NCBI RefSeq assembly: GCF_019974135.1
Contig: NZ_AP025017.1
Coordinates: 558,001 to 622,000, forward strand
Reading direction: 5' to 3'
DNA: 64,000 nucleotides
Source of the DNA: Actinomyces capricornis
GTDB lineage: Bacteria > Actinomycetota > Actinomycetes > Actinomycetales > Actinomycetaceae
A program made the translations under genes and the position numbers. Under the pieces are notes generated by a model that worked only from the letters and a program-made list of their open reading frames with translations, searched no databases and was not told the DNA's origin. The first letter of the stretch is position 1, and each line of letters begins with the position of its first letter. Below are positions 32,264 through 45,266 of the stretch, one piece after another.

Positions 32264-33325
32264 ATGAGGGTGGTGACGGGCATGATCCGGCACTGGGACA
32301 AGAGCACGGCAGTGGCAGGGCTGAGGCGCCACGGGCATGACGCGCCTGCCGGGACGTGGCTCCACCTGCTCGCGGTGGCCCTGGCCTCCGGGGCGCTGTG
32401 CGCGGTGCTGGGCCTGACCGCCGTGCGGGCGGCGCATGCGCTGGCGCAGACCCCGGCCGCCTGGTGGGGGATGAGCCAGTTGGGCAGCGCAGTGGTGTGC
32501 CTGGCCAGTGGAGCCGGAGCGCTGGGCGCCCTGTGGCACATGGTCTCCGCCGCCGTGGCCGCGGCCCTCCTGCCCCATGGGCGGCAGGCACGAACAGGGG
32601 CGTCCGGGGCCCGCGGAGCGGCACTGGCGCTGCTGGATCGGTGGGGAGCGCCGATGGTGCGCCGCATCGCCGCCGGCGCCCTCATCGTGGGGCTCGGCTC
32701 CTCGCCGGCGATGGCCGCAGCAGACCCGCAGGCCGGTGACGACCTGGGATGGCAGCCCACGGCCTCGGCCACGCAGGACCCCTCAGCCGACGGCGGGCGC
32801 AGCGGCCCCCAGGAGGCGCCGCCCGGACCCCCAGGATTACCGTCCCCACAGCCACAGGCACCACAGCCGCAGAGCCCGCAGGCACCGGCCCCCGAGCCCC
32901 CCGCACCGGAGGGTCAGGCTCCCGATAGCCCTGGCACCGCGGGCCCGGCCTCGCCGCAGCAGCGCGCAGGTGCGACCACGCCCGCACCCCCAGTCACTCC
33001 CTCCCCCTCGGATCCGCAGCCGCCCGCCCCCCAGGGCCTGGAGCCCGGTGATTCCGGGACGGGCTCACCTGCGGACCGGGCCCCGGATGGCAGCGCGACG
33101 GGCCGGCACGTCGTCGTTCGGGGAGAGTCCCTGTGGTCGATCACCGCCGGGCTTCTGCCCCGGGACGCCGGCAACGCCGGTATCGCCCGGGCCTGGCCCG
33201 TGCTGTATCGGGCCAATGCCCAGACCATCGGGCCCGACCCCTCCCTCATCACTCCGGGCACTGTCCTGACCATCCCCGCGGATCTTCCAGGACTCGAGCC
33301 GGCCGCGGGCGCGCAGCCGGGCTGA
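32264..33325 (+). CDS. LysM-domain membrane protein
   Basis: A 353-residue protein with two or three N-terminal membrane segments (LLAVALASGALCAVLGLTAV; LGSAVVCLASGAGALGALW; AGALIVGLGSSPAMA), a Pro/Gln/Ala-rich linker of about 130 residues and a C-terminal LysM-like domain (HVVVRGESLWSITAGLL to VLTIPADLP). LysM domains bind peptidoglycan, so it probably links membrane and wall. A ribosome site is poor for ATG 32264; ATG 32282 (MIRHWDK) has GAGGG upstream and may be the real start. It is followed by an Rv3235-family gene 52 nt downstream, with which it may be co-transcribed. Confidence 0.75.
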   Translation: MRVVTGMIRHWDKSTAVAGLRRHGHDAPAGTWLHLLAVALASGALCAVLGLTAVRAAHALAQTPAAWWGMSQLGSAVVCLASGAGALGALWHMVSAAVAAALLPHGRQARTGASGARGAALALLDRWGAPMVRRIAAGALIVGLGSSPAMAAADPQAGDDLGWQPTASATQDPSADGGRSGPQEAPPGPPGLPSPQPQAPQPQSPQAPAPEPPAPEGQAPDSPGTAGPASPQQRAGATTPAPPVTPSPSDPQPPAPQGLEPGDSGTGSPADRAPDGSATGRHVVVRGESLWSITAGLLPRDAGNAGIARAWPVLYRANAQTIGPDPSLITPGTVLTIPADLPGLEPAAGAQPG

Positions 33326-33377
33326 GCGCCCCCGTACTGAAACCCAGCCATCATCCAGTGACGTTGAGGAGCCCGCC

Positions 33378-34247
33378 ATGACCACGACGACGATGACCCC
33401 GACTGCCGGCCAGCGCACCGGCTGCAGTGCCGCGGCATCCGCCGGCCCTGTCAGGCCACCGGCGGCTGCGGGAGCCGGACGCCCCGCCCGCCGCACCCGT
33501 CCACAGCCCAGTGGCCCGGCGCCCTCGCGCCCGGGACCGGCGACCACCGGCACCCCGGCCGTGGAGGAGTCCGTGAAGGAGCCGGTGAAGGACACCATCA
33601 GGGGATACACCGCGGGAGCCGGAGACCCGGAAGTGGCGGGGAAGGAGGCCTTGGCGCCCGAGTCCCGGATCTCCCTGGCGCCGAGCATGGGAGCACTGGA
33701 GGCCGATGCCGGGCAGGTGATCGAGCCGGAGCTGCTCATCGGCACCGGCGGCGCAGGGCCTCGACGCCGTCGGGGCGCGCTCGATCTATCGGAGGATGCC
33801 CAAGCGGCCGGCCGCCGCGCGGCCCCGGCCACCAGCACCGGCGCGCCCGACCGGTCTGCGGGCCGTGAGCCCGCGGGCGCGAGGAGTCGGGAGGGCGGGG
33901 AGCAGGAGCGCTCCACGCCTCCGCACCCTGCTCGCAGCGCCGCGGTCATCGTCGTCGCCGCGGCGGAGGTCCTGGCGGGCCAGCGCCCGGTGGACCATCT
34001 GACGCGCTGGACCACGCCGGCGATGTTCGAGGCGATCGCCCGGCGCGCCGGCCTGGCCACCCGGGTCCTGGGGGCCAGGCGGCGCTCGCACCGGCCACGG
34101 ATGCGCTCGGTGCATACCCAGTTGACCGTCTCGGGGGCCTGCGAGGCCACGATCCTGCTGGAGGACAGTGGCCGGGTGCGTGCCGCGGCGGCGCGCCTCA
34201 TCGCCCAGCGCGGCCGCTGGATCCTGGCGGGCCTGGAGATCGCCTGA
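33378..34247 (+). CDS. Rv3235-family protein
   Basis: A 289-residue protein in which only the last ~110 residues look conserved (AAVIVVAAAEVLAGQRPVDH, TTPAMFEAIARR, and RVRAAAARLIAQRGRWILAG). This matches the small Rv3235-type domain (DUF6459) of unknown function. The first ~180 residues are Pro/Ala/Gly-rich and probably disordered. In M. tuberculosis this gene is also close to secA, which supports the call. An ATG with GAGG upstream marks the start. Confidence 0.7.
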   Translation: MTTTTMTPTAGQRTGCSAAASAGPVRPPAAAGAGRPARRTRPQPSGPAPSRPGPATTGTPAVEESVKEPVKDTIRGYTAGAGDPEVAGKEALAPESRISLAPSMGALEADAGQVIEPELLIGTGGAGPRRRRGALDLSEDAQAAGRRAAPATSTGAPDRSAGREPAGARSREGGEQERSTPPHPARSAAVIVVAAAEVLAGQRPVDHLTRWTTPAMFEAIARRAGLATRVLGARRRSHRPRMRSVHTQLTVSGACEATILLEDSGRVRAAAARLIAQRGRWILAGLEIA

Positions 34248-34309
34248 GCCGCCCCGGCCCTCACGCAGGAGCACTCAATAGCAGCGGGCTGCCGGGCATA
34301 CTTCTCCCC

Positions 34310-35660
34310 ATGAGCAAGCACGGGCCCGACGACGACGCGGCATCCCATATCTCGGAGCTTCGACTCACCAGATTCAAGAACTTCGAGAATGCGACCATCC
34401 CCCTGGGAAGGACATCCATTCTCACCGGGCGCAACTCCAGTGGGAAGTCCAATATCCTGGACGCCCTCGACGTCCTGCACCGACTCACGAACGCCGAGCC
34501 CCTCTCCGATGCGCTTGATGGACGCAGGCGCGAGGGCGGTCCCGTCCGTGGGGGTGCTTCTGGATGTGTGCCGCACAGGGGCGATTCCTTCACCCTCGGG
34601 TGCACCGTGACCGTCACGCACCCCCACGGCGAGTACTCCTACGACTACGATGTGGAGGTAGCCCCCTCTCCATTTCCCCGTATCATCCAGGAGACGCTTC
34701 GCGGACCGCAACGAGCAGCGAAGAGTGGGCTCTGGAATCAGCAGGTCCTTATCGATGCTCGCCCCGATAGCGGCGGAGTGGGCCTGGAGGCGGCAGTCTC
34801 AAGTGGAAAAAGGGCCGAACCGTCGCATCCACCTCCGCGACGACCGATCGGTTCTTAGCCAGCTGCCGACGGTGATCCCTGAATCCAACCACGCCGAGCG
34901 CGACATCCTCGATGCTCAGAGGGACATCTCTGCATCATTGCACAGGAGCTTCCACTTCGATCCCGCCCCGGGCCTCATGCGGGACTGGGTCCCCCGCAGA
35001 GGTGCCCGACTGCGGCGCAGCGGGGAGAACCTCGCACCCATCCTCAAGCACCTGAAGGACCAGGAGCCCGGCACATTCTCAAGGCTGGAGCAACTGGCAC
35101 AGCAGATCGCCGATTGCGACATCGACGCCCTGGATTTCAGCTCCACCGATACCGGTGAGATCATGCTGGCCATTCGAGAGCGGCGAGGCACGAAGGTCTC
35201 CGTGACAACCGCGCGCTCGATGAGCGATGGTCTTCTGCGATTCCTGGCGATCGCCACCGCCCTGTCAAGCCCAGTATCCGATCTTGATGTCGACGCCCTC
35301 GCACCGGCCTACTCCAGTGACATCTCCGCCCCCTCGGCGGGCGTACTGCTGGCGATCGAGGAGATCGAGAACGGACTGCACCCCTCACAGGCCGGCAGAC
35401 TCCTGCACCTCATCAATGAGGCTACGGAGAGGACAAGCGTCAACGCCCTCATCACCACGCACTCCCCAGCACTGCTGGATGCCCTGAGTGGGGACCAGCT
35501 CCATGACGTCCTGGTATGCCACCACGACCAGGTCAGCCGCCTTATCGATCTTCCGGGATACGCCCGGGCGATGAGTGCGGGCAGACTCGGTGCGGTGGTC
35601 ACCAGCGGCGCCCTCGAGGAGGCGGCCCACCCAGGGCCCGACCCGCATCCCGCTGGGTGA
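34310..35660 (+). pseudogene. AAA ATPase (OLD/RecF-like) broken by a frameshift
   Basis: Two overlapping frames together encode one AAA ATPase of about 450 residues. The first (from ATG 34310) has LRLTRFKNFENATIPLGRTS and Walker A GRNSSGKSNILDAL. The second carries DLDVDALAPAYSS, the Walker B region AIEEIENGLHPSQAGRLLHL and the H-loop ITTHSPALLDAL. The switch occurs at the five-A run 34807-34811: removal of one A joins the frames at SGK-GPNRR. It could be a true inactivation, programmed slippage or a sequencing error. Such solitary ATPases are often part of defence or mobile modules. GC is lower than in the neighbours. The C-terminal residues are read from the first copy of the 19-bp tandem repeat. 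CATACT lies 7 nt before the ATG (leaderless type). Confidence 0.7.
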
Positions 35661-35714
35661 CCCGCATCCCGCTGGGTGACCCGCATCCCGCTGGGTGACC
35701 CGCATCCCGCTGGG
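35641..35714 (+). repeat. 19-bp tandem repeat, 3.9 copies
   Basis: The unit ACCCGCATCCCGCTGGGTG is repeated perfectly at 35641, 35660, 35679 and, truncated, 35698. The stop codon of the AAA ATPase is inside the first unit. A single inverted, slightly degenerate copy follows at 35737-35756. Because 19 is not a multiple of three and no frame runs through, it is not coding. Confidence 0.85.
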
Positions 35715-35756
35715 CCAGATGACGGCATGTCAGCGGGCGGGATGCGAGTGACCCAG
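35698..35756. terminator. hairpin from the last tandem unit and its inverted copy
   Basis: The last tandem unit (from 35698) can pair with 35737-35756 (18 of 20 matches with a full unit, plus a small bulge) around a ~20-nt loop. It sits between the converging AAA ATPase and secA genes and can act on both strands. Confidence 0.5.
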
Positions 35757-35776
35757 CAGAGAGCATCTGGCCGGTC

Positions 35777-38638
<2,862 letters not shown>

Positions 38639-38935
38639 GCTGCTTACTCCCTTGGGACATCCGTCATGGTGGGCCCGGCTCCTGCCGAGCACAGGCGCCC
38701 CCACTCTAGTGGACCGACGCCCGCCTCCCCAGGAGATTCCTCCCACCGTGGACGACGCCGCCCCGCCGAGATCCACTCGCAACCCACCGCGTCTCCCTCC
38801 CCCCGGAGCCCGACGGCCGTCCGGGCGCGCCGAGTCGGATCCACATGGCGGCCGCGGCAGGACGGCGCCGGGGCGCCTGTGGACGGCGCCGCCCCCGGCC
38901 GTGCGGGCACCGCCCCCAGGAGGCACCCTGGGCCG

Positions 38936-39928
38936 ATGGATGAGCACCCGGGCACAAGGACCACCCAGGGGCCCGCATCCGGCGGGCACACCAGGCACCG
39001 GCGTGCGGAGCGGCGGGGCGACGGCGGTCTGGGAGCGGTGGGCGCCCTGCGCCGCCTGCCCGGCCTGGTGGCGCGGCGGGCGCGGGACCTGCTGGGGCTG
39101 GGCCTGCCGGTGTCCTGCGCGGGATGCGGGTGCTGGGAGACGAGGCTGTGCCCGCAGTGCCGGAGCCTGCTGGGGGCCGGCACGCTCCTGGTCGAGCATG
39201 CCGAGGCCGCCGGCGACCTGGAGATCCTGGCGGCGGCGACCTACGCGGGCCCGGTGCGCAGCCTGGTCCTGGGCTGGAAGAACGGGGCCCGGGAGGATCT
39301 CGATGGGGTGATGTCCGAGGTGGGCCGCGAGCTCGGCCGGGCCTGCGCCTCCCACCTGGCCTCCCATCCGGACCTCTCTCCAGCCGAGCACGGGGGCGCC
39401 GGCCGGGACGGGAGCGCGGCGGCTTCGGCACTGCTGGTCATCCCAGCACCCTCGGGCGCGGGCCGCCGCCTGCGGGGGCGCCTGGTCGCAGCCGGCCTGG
39501 CCGACGCCGTGGCCCGCGGCATCGCCGAGCACGGGTCACTGGCCGGTGGGCCGGTGCTGCGCGTACTCAGCGCCGATGTGCTCCGACGCCGCGGGGGTGC
39601 GGGCGCGCATCAGGCCGGGCGCTCGGCCCACCAGCGCCGGGCCAATCGGGCCGCGGCGCCCCGGGTCCTGGCCGAGGTCCGCGGCCTGCCCGTGGTCCTG
39701 GTCGACGACGTCGTCACCACCGGGGCGACGCTGGAGTCCTGCGTCAGGGCCCTGGAGGAGGCCGGCGCCCACGTCCTGGCCGCGGTGGTCCTGGCCGCCA
39801 CCCCGCCGCCTGGCGGCGGTGGCGCTCGGCGGATCGACGGCGGTGGGTGCGCTCACCCGGCGCCCGCGCAGACGAGGGGCCGGGCGGGTGACGTCCGCCA
39901 CGTCCGCCACAGGCGATCAGTTCCATAA
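38936..39928 (+). CDS. comF: ComF-family phosphoribosyltransferase-like protein
   Basis: A 330-residue protein. A Cys pair region ([21 protein letters not shown], given here as CAGC and CPQC, probably zinc-binding) lies at about residues 60-80, followed by the PRTase fold with the PRPP loop [15 protein letters not shown]. ComF proteins are needed for DNA uptake in some bacteria, though most actinobacterial ones have no proven role. The family norm is 220-250 residues; this one has a ~55-residue Arg/Gly-rich start and a ~40-residue tail. ATG 38936 is 12 nt from AGGAGG, rather distant, so a later start is possible. It is divergent from secA and precedes hpf. Confidence 0.8.
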   Translation: MDEHPGTRTTQGPASGGHTRHRRAERRGDGGLGAVGALRRLPGLVARRARDLLGLGLPVSCAGCGCWETRLCPQCRSLLGAGTLLVEHAEAAGDLEILAAATYAGPVRSLVLGWKNGAREDLDGVMSEVGRELGRACASHLASHPDLSPAEHGGAGRDGSAAASALLVIPAPSGAGRRLRGRLVAAGLADAVARGIAEHGSLAGGPVLRVLSADVLRRRGGAGAHQAGRSAHQRRANRAAAPRVLAEVRGLPVVLVDDVVTTGATLESCVRALEEAGAHVLAAVVLAATPPPGGGGARRIDGGGCAHPAPAQTRGRAGDVRHVRHRRSVP

Positions 39929-40184
39929 CAAAGCAGGCATGACCAGCCCGGATGGTGTAGATTCTGTGGCACAGAGCACAGCGACTGCCGGAGCGGTCCC
40001 GGGGGCCAAGGACGCCCTCCCATGCCGCTCAGATGCCGCTCAGACCGTTCCGCGCATGCTCACGCGACAGCGACAGGAGGTGACCCCCCGTCTTCCACAT
40101 CCCGTCGCGATGCGCGGCGGGCGCCACCCATGTACTGCGGAGCCCACCGGGCTCAACCCACAGCACCAGAAATGAGGTTCCACC

Positions 40185-40847
40185 ATGGACATCACCGTCG
40201 TCGGCCGCAACGCAGAGATCAGCCCCCGCCTGCGCGACTATGTCGAGGACAAGGCGGTCAAGGTCGAGCAGTTCGATCCGCGGGTGCAGCGCGTCGAGGT
40301 CGAGGTCACCCACGAGCGCAACCCGCGCCAGGCCGACACCGCCGAGCGCGTGGAGATCACCGTTGTCTCCAAGGGCCCGATCATCCGCGCAGAGGCCTCC
40401 TCCTCCGACCGCTTCGCGGCCTTCGACATCGCCATGGGCAAGCTCACCGAGCGGCTGCGCCGGGCCCGCGACCGGAAGAAGGACCACCACCGCCGCTACC
40501 CGGTCGTCCCCGAGGTCCCCCAGGAGCCCGGCAGCACCGAGCAGGCTCCTGGCCTGTCCGACATCCCCGTGCCCGAGACCGACGACGCGCCCATCGAGGA
40601 CTCCCCCACCGCGCCCACCGAGCCGGGTGTGGCCGTGGAGGCCCAGCTCGGCGACTCCCCCGTCATCGTGCGCCAGAAGCTGCACGCCGCCCATGAGATG
40701 ACAGTGGATGAGGCCCTCTACCAGATGGAGCTGGTGGGCCACCCCTTCTACCTGTTCATCGAGAAGTCCACCAAGCAGCCCTGCGCGGTCTACCACCGCC
40801 ACGGCTGGACCTACGGCGTCATCCGCCTGGACGCCACCGTCATGTAG
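40185..40847 (+). CDS. hpf: ribosome hibernation promoting factor, long form
   Basis: A 220-residue factor that dimerises and silences 70S ribosomes in stationary phase. The N-terminal S30AE domain runs from MDITVVGRNAEISPRLRDYV to about residue 100; the C-terminal dimerisation domain (about 160-215) has VRQKLHAAHEMTVDEALYQM and YHRHGWTYGVIRLD. A Glu/Pro-rich linker joins them. GAGG precedes the ATG. The upstream gap of 256 nt contains a -10-like TAGATT (39958-39963) and a direct repeat ATGCCGCTCAG (twice, around 40022-40043), suggesting its own regulated promoter and a leader of about 200 nt. A 22-bp hairpin follows. Confidence 0.93.
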   Translation: MDITVVGRNAEISPRLRDYVEDKAVKVEQFDPRVQRVEVEVTHERNPRQADTAERVEITVVSKGPIIRAEASSSDRFAAFDIAMGKLTERLRRARDRKKDHHRRYPVVPEVPQEPGSTEQAPGLSDIPVPETDDAPIEDSPTAPTEPGVAVEAQLGDSPVIVRQKLHAAHEMTVDEALYQMELVGHPFYLFIEKSTKQPCAVYHRHGWTYGVIRLDATVM

Positions 40848-40857
40848 CAGGCCGTGG

Positions 40858-40904
40858 CGGTGCGCCCTGTGGGCGGTGCAGCGCACCGCCCACAGGGCGC
40901 ACCG
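40858..40904. terminator. 22-bp perfect hairpin between hpf and lpqB
   Basis: Arms 40858-40879 and 40883-40904 pair perfectly around a 3-nt loop. It starts 10 nt after the hpf stop and ends 7 nt before the end of the convergent lpqB gene, so it would terminate both. No U-tract on either side. Confidence 0.8.
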
Positions 40905-40910
40905 GCATGC

Positions 40911-42680
40911 TCAGGGCAGGGGGAAGGACAGATCGGTGACCTCGTCGGTCAGCACCCGCCAGGTGGCGCCCCGGCGCTGCCAGGTCTGCCCCTTGTCATC
41001 ATTGAGCAGGATCATCTCCTCGGAGCGGTCGGCGATGACACTGTGAGCCGAGCGCACCCCGATCATGGTCGTCACCGGCCCCCCGACCTGCACCATGCGC
41101 ACCTCGGGCAGCCCGTCGACCTCCTCGGGCTGGACCAGGGCCCCCACGGAGGTGGCCGTGCACCAGGAGATCCCCGAGGCGCCCGGCCCCCCGGCCCGCG
41201 GCAGGTCGTGGCCGGCACCGATCCCAGTGGGCTGGCCGTTGGAGTCGCGCAGCACCACGGCCAGCACGACCGCGCCGGAGGCCAGGCGCACGGCCAGGCG
41301 CTCGGACTCCACCGACAGGTCGAAGGCCTCCACGGCGTCGCCCTCGAACCATGAGGCCCGCGGGTCCACGCGCTGACCCGAGGCGTTGACCGCGGCCAGC
41401 TGCCCCTCGGCCAGGAGCCAGACCCAGCCGTGGCGGTCGGCGATCGGCGCCTTCAGGCCGCCGGCCCCGGCGGCCGGGTCCCCCACTGACAGGATGACAC
41501 TGGCCGCCGTGCTGCCCTGGGGCAGGCGCAGGAGGCTGGAGGCCGACAGCACGTACACGCTCCCATCGGCCCCCAGGGCCGGGGAGCTGGCCTCGGTGGT
41601 TCCCAGGGCCTGGGCGGTGGCCAGGGTCGAGCGGGTGGTTCCCGTGCCCTGCACGACTCCGCCCTCGACCATGCCCACCACGCCCCCGATATCGGGGGAC
41701 AGCGAGGGCAGGTTCGCGGCCGGCCCCAGCTCCACCGAGCCAGCGCGGATCTCGACGCGGGTGATGCCGCTGATCTGGCTGAGCGTCTGCTGGATCTGGG
41801 CGGCCACCAGGGCACGGCTGTCCCCATCGCCCGGGTTGGCCTGGCTGTTGAGCAGGACCAGGGCACGGTCCTCCTCCAGGACCACGCCCTCGCCGCTGAG
41901 AGCGGCGCCACTGGGAAGGAGGGTGTCGGTGCCCTGGGCCAGCCAGGCCGACGGCCCGGCGATCAGCCCGGCCACCAGGGAGCGCGCCAGCCCCACCGGC
42001 TCGCGCGGGTACCAGCGCAGCTCGGGGATGAAGCGGGCGTGGTCCTTGGTCAGGAAGTGCAGGGCGTGGACCGCGAAGTTCTTGCTCATCCGGTTGAAGG
42101 GCAGCAGGATGCCGGCCTCCAGCCCGGCGATCCGCCACTGGCCGGCGGTCAGGGCCACCAGGGAGAAGGAGGTCTCGTAGATGGCGTCCTGGAGAGCGGG
42201 GGCGAAGACGCCGTCGGTGCTCAGACGCCCCAGGGTGCCGAAGGAGACCATGATGGAGCCGTCGGCGGCCACGGAGATCTGCGGCTCGGTGGAGCTGGAG
42301 TAGACCTGGACCGCCTCCAGGGGCTTCCACTGCTGGGCGGCCTCACCGGTGAGGAACTGGCGCGCGGTGTCGAATCCGTCGGAGAACCCGGCGTTGACCG
42401 CCCGCAGGAAGCCCCGCACGATCTCCTCGGGGCTGGCGTCGACCACCGGTCCGGGAGCGGTCTCGATGAGCGCATTGGTGTCGGTGACCACCACATTGGA
42501 CTCCTGGACCTCACCGGAGGAGGGCAGAGCGGTGCAGCCCGACAGCGCGGCGGCCGCCGAGCCGGCCAGGCCCAGCAGCCCGCGCCGCGACATGCCACCG
42601 GCGCCCGGGCCGGTTCGCAGGCCTGCTCCCGCAGCGGCCCCGCGGGTGCGCGAGCCGCACGGATCACTCGACCGGCTCAT
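40911..42680 (-). CDS. lpqB: lipoprotein LpqB, MtrAB partner
   Basis: A 589-residue lipoprotein that works with the MtrB sensor in cell-wall and septation control. Either ATG 42680 (overlapping the mtrB stop as ATGA) or the internal MSRRGLLGLAGSAAAALSGC is the start; the latter has a twin-arginine-like SRR and a lipobox LSGC. The mature protein has the GerMN domain (about 200-330, TDTLLPSG to VEIRAGSV) and a C-terminal LpqB beta-propeller (ALGADGSVYVLSASSLLRLP; ADRHGWVWLLAEGQLAAV). Third gene of the mtrA-mtrB-lpqB operon, as in other actinobacteria. Confidence 0.92.
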   Translation of the reverse strand: MSRSSDPCGSRTRGAAAGAGLRTGPGAGGMSRRGLLGLAGSAAAALSGCTALPSSGEVQESNVVVTDTNALIETAPGPVVDASPEEIVRGFLRAVNAGFSDGFDTARQFLTGEAAQQWKPLEAVQVYSSSTEPQISVAADGSIMVSFGTLGRLSTDGVFAPALQDAIYETSFSLVALTAGQWRIAGLEAGILLPFNRMSKNFAVHALHFLTKDHARFIPELRWYPREPVGLARSLVAGLIAGPSAWLAQGTDTLLPSGAALSGEGVVLEEDRALVLLNSQANPGDGDSRALVAAQIQQTLSQISGITRVEIRAGSVELGPAANLPSLSPDIGGVVGMVEGGVVQGTGTTRSTLATAQALGTTEASSPALGADGSVYVLSASSLLRLPQGSTAASVILSVGDPAAGAGGLKAPIADRHGWVWLLAEGQLAAVNASGQRVDPRASWFEGDAVEAFDLSVESERLAVRLASGAVVLAVVLRDSNGQPTGIGAGHDLPRAGGPGASGISWCTATSVGALVQPEEVDGLPEVRMVQVGGPVTTMIGVRSAHSVIADRSEEMILLNDDKGQTWQRRGATWRVLTDEVTDLSFPLP

Positions 42681-44551
42681 CGACGCGCCTCCTCCTCATC
42701 GGCCTCCGCGGGGGTCCGCGCGGAGGGCTCCTGGCCGGGAAGGACGACGACGACGCGCCCCTCCTCGGTGGTGGTCACGGGGGTGACGACCTCCCCGGCC
42801 ATGGGGATGTCGCCCAGCACGATGCTCTGACGGGCCCGGCGCGTGGCCGGGGCCGGGCCCAGCGGGCTGACCAGGGAGCCGGTGTCGTGCTCGTCGCGCG
42901 AGCCCGCGGCCCCGGCCCGCGCGACCGGCGGGGCGTCGTCGGGCACCAGGTTCAGCGGCCCGGTGCCGCTCAGGCGCCCGGGCGAGCCGTCGGGCCCCTG
43001 ACGGCGCGGCAGGACCAGGAGGAAGGCGGCGCCGTCGGCCGGCCACCCCCAGGCGGCGAGCCTGCCGCCGTGGAGGGTGGCGTCCTCCATGGAGATCGAC
43101 AGGCCCAGACCGGTGCCGCCCAGGCTGCGCTGACGCGAGGGGTCGGCGCGGTAGAAGCGGTCGAAGACCTTGGTGACCACATCGGGGCTCATGCCGATGC
43201 CGTGGTCGCGCACGCGCACCGCCACGGCGTCGGCATCGACCGCCAGGGTCAGGTCCAGGGGCTTGCCCTCGCCGTGCTCCAGGGCGTTGACCACCAGGTT
43301 GCGGATGATGCGCTCGACCCTGGTGACGTCGACCTCGGCGGTGGCCGGCTCCTGTGGCAGGTGCAGGCGCAGCTGCGTGCCGGTGGCCTTGAAGTGGAAC
43401 ATGGTGGTCTCGATGACCGTGTCGACGACCTCGGCCAGATCGACCTCCTCCAGACGCAGCTTGACATTGCCGGAGTCGATGCGGGAGATGTCGAGCAGGT
43501 CGGTGAGCATCTTCTCGAAGCGGTCCACGGAGTTGGACAGCACCTCGATACTGCGCAGGGCGAAGGGGTCGGAGATCTCCTCGCGGGCGTCCTGGATCTG
43601 CTCGGTGGCCAGGCGGATGGAGGCCAGGGGGGTGCGCAGCTCATGGGAGACGTCGGAGACGAAGAGCCGCTGGACCTTCGACAGCGATTCCAGGCGCTCG
43701 ATCTGGTCCTCCAGGGAGGCGGCCATATGGTTGAAGGACTGGGCCAGGGTGGAGATCTCATCCTCGCCCTGGGCGTTGAGCCGCTCGGCCAGCTCCCCGG
43801 AGGCCAGGCGCTCGGCGGCCCGGGCGGTGTGCCGCACGGGGCTGAGCACCCAGCGGGTGATGGCCCAGACCATGAGGATGAGCATGGCCAGGAATCCCAG
43901 GCCGCCGATGGTGATGTTGCGCGAGGCCAGGGAGACGATGCGCTGCTCGGCCGCCAGGCTGTAGACCAGGTAGAGCTCGTACTCCCCGGCCATGGGCAGG
44001 CTGACGCGCGATCCCACGATGAGGCCCGGGTCGACTCCGCCGTCCTTGTTGGGCACCTGGGCGGACTGCCAGTACTGGCGGCCCGACTCCCCCGCGCCGA
44101 CCCGCTGGCGCAGCTCATCGGAGATGAGGTAGGTGAGGTTGGTGTCCGACTTCAGGTCGTTGGCCACCGTCGCCGAGGTCTCATTGCGGCTGCGCTCCAT
44201 GATGACGCCGATGCCGCCGGAGGCGGAGATGGAGTCCTTGATGGAGTTGACCTGGTCCTGAACCTCGGCGTTGACCTCATCGACCGTGGCCACGCCGGTG
44301 GTGGAGTCGAACTCGGCCTGGGCCACGGACACGCGCTGGCGGGCGTCGACCAGGATCGCGTCCTTCTGGTCCTCGAAGACCTCGGAGCGGATGCGGTCGG
44401 TGACGAAGGTGAGCAGCAGGGCGATGAGCAGCAGTCCGATCGCGGTGGCGGCGAAGACCATGCGCAGCTCCAGGCTGCGACGCAGGAAGCCTGGCATCAC
44501 TCGTGCCAGGCGCTCCTGCGTGGCCCCCACCGGGTTTCGCGTCGGACTCAT
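42677..44551 (-). CDS. mtrB: sensor histidine kinase MtrB
   Basis: A 624-residue membrane kinase. Two membrane segments (AATAIGLLLIALLLTFVTD; LGFLAMLILMVWAITRWV) flank an extracellular sensor region of about 155 residues. Then come HAMP, the dimerisation/phosphoacceptor helix (SDVSHELRTPLASIR, His at about residue 296) and the ATPase domain (N box IRNLVVNALEHGEG, G1 VRDHGIGMS, G2 RSLGGTGLGLSIS). The C-terminal 110 residues are low complexity. It phosphorylates MtrA and in this phylum acts at the septum and pole. An ATG at 44551 and a GTG at 44554 are both possible starts. Confidence 0.95.
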   Translation of the reverse strand: MSPTRNPVGATQERLARVMPGFLRRSLELRMVFAATAIGLLLIALLLTFVTDRIRSEVFEDQKDAILVDARQRVSVAQAEFDSTTGVATVDEVNAEVQDQVNSIKDSISASGGIGVIMERSRNETSATVANDLKSDTNLTYLISDELRQRVGAGESGRQYWQSAQVPNKDGGVDPGLIVGSRVSLPMAGEYELYLVYSLAAEQRIVSLASRNITIGGLGFLAMLILMVWAITRWVLSPVRHTARAAERLASGELAERLNAQGEDEISTLAQSFNHMAASLEDQIERLESLSKVQRLFVSDVSHELRTPLASIRLATEQIQDAREEISDPFALRSIEVLSNSVDRFEKMLTDLLDISRIDSGNVKLRLEEVDLAEVVDTVIETTMFHFKATGTQLRLHLPQEPATAEVDVTRVERIIRNLVVNALEHGEGKPLDLTLAVDADAVAVRVRDHGIGMSPDVVTKVFDRFYRADPSRQRSLGGTGLGLSISMEDATLHGGRLAAWGWPADGAAFLLVLPRRQGPDGSPGRLSGTGPLNLVPDDAPPVARAGAAGSRDEHDTGSLVSPLGPAPATRRARQSIVLGDIPMAGEVVTPVTTTEEGRVVVVLPGQEPSARTPAEADEEEARR

Positions 44552-44585
44552 CACGACCGGGACAAGGCGCGCTCAGCGCCCGGTC

Positions 44586-45266
<681 letters not shown>

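Noticed and set aside
35641-35756. Tandem repeats considered as a CRISPR array
   Set aside because: The units are contiguous with no spacers, are only 19 bp long and no cas gene is nearby.
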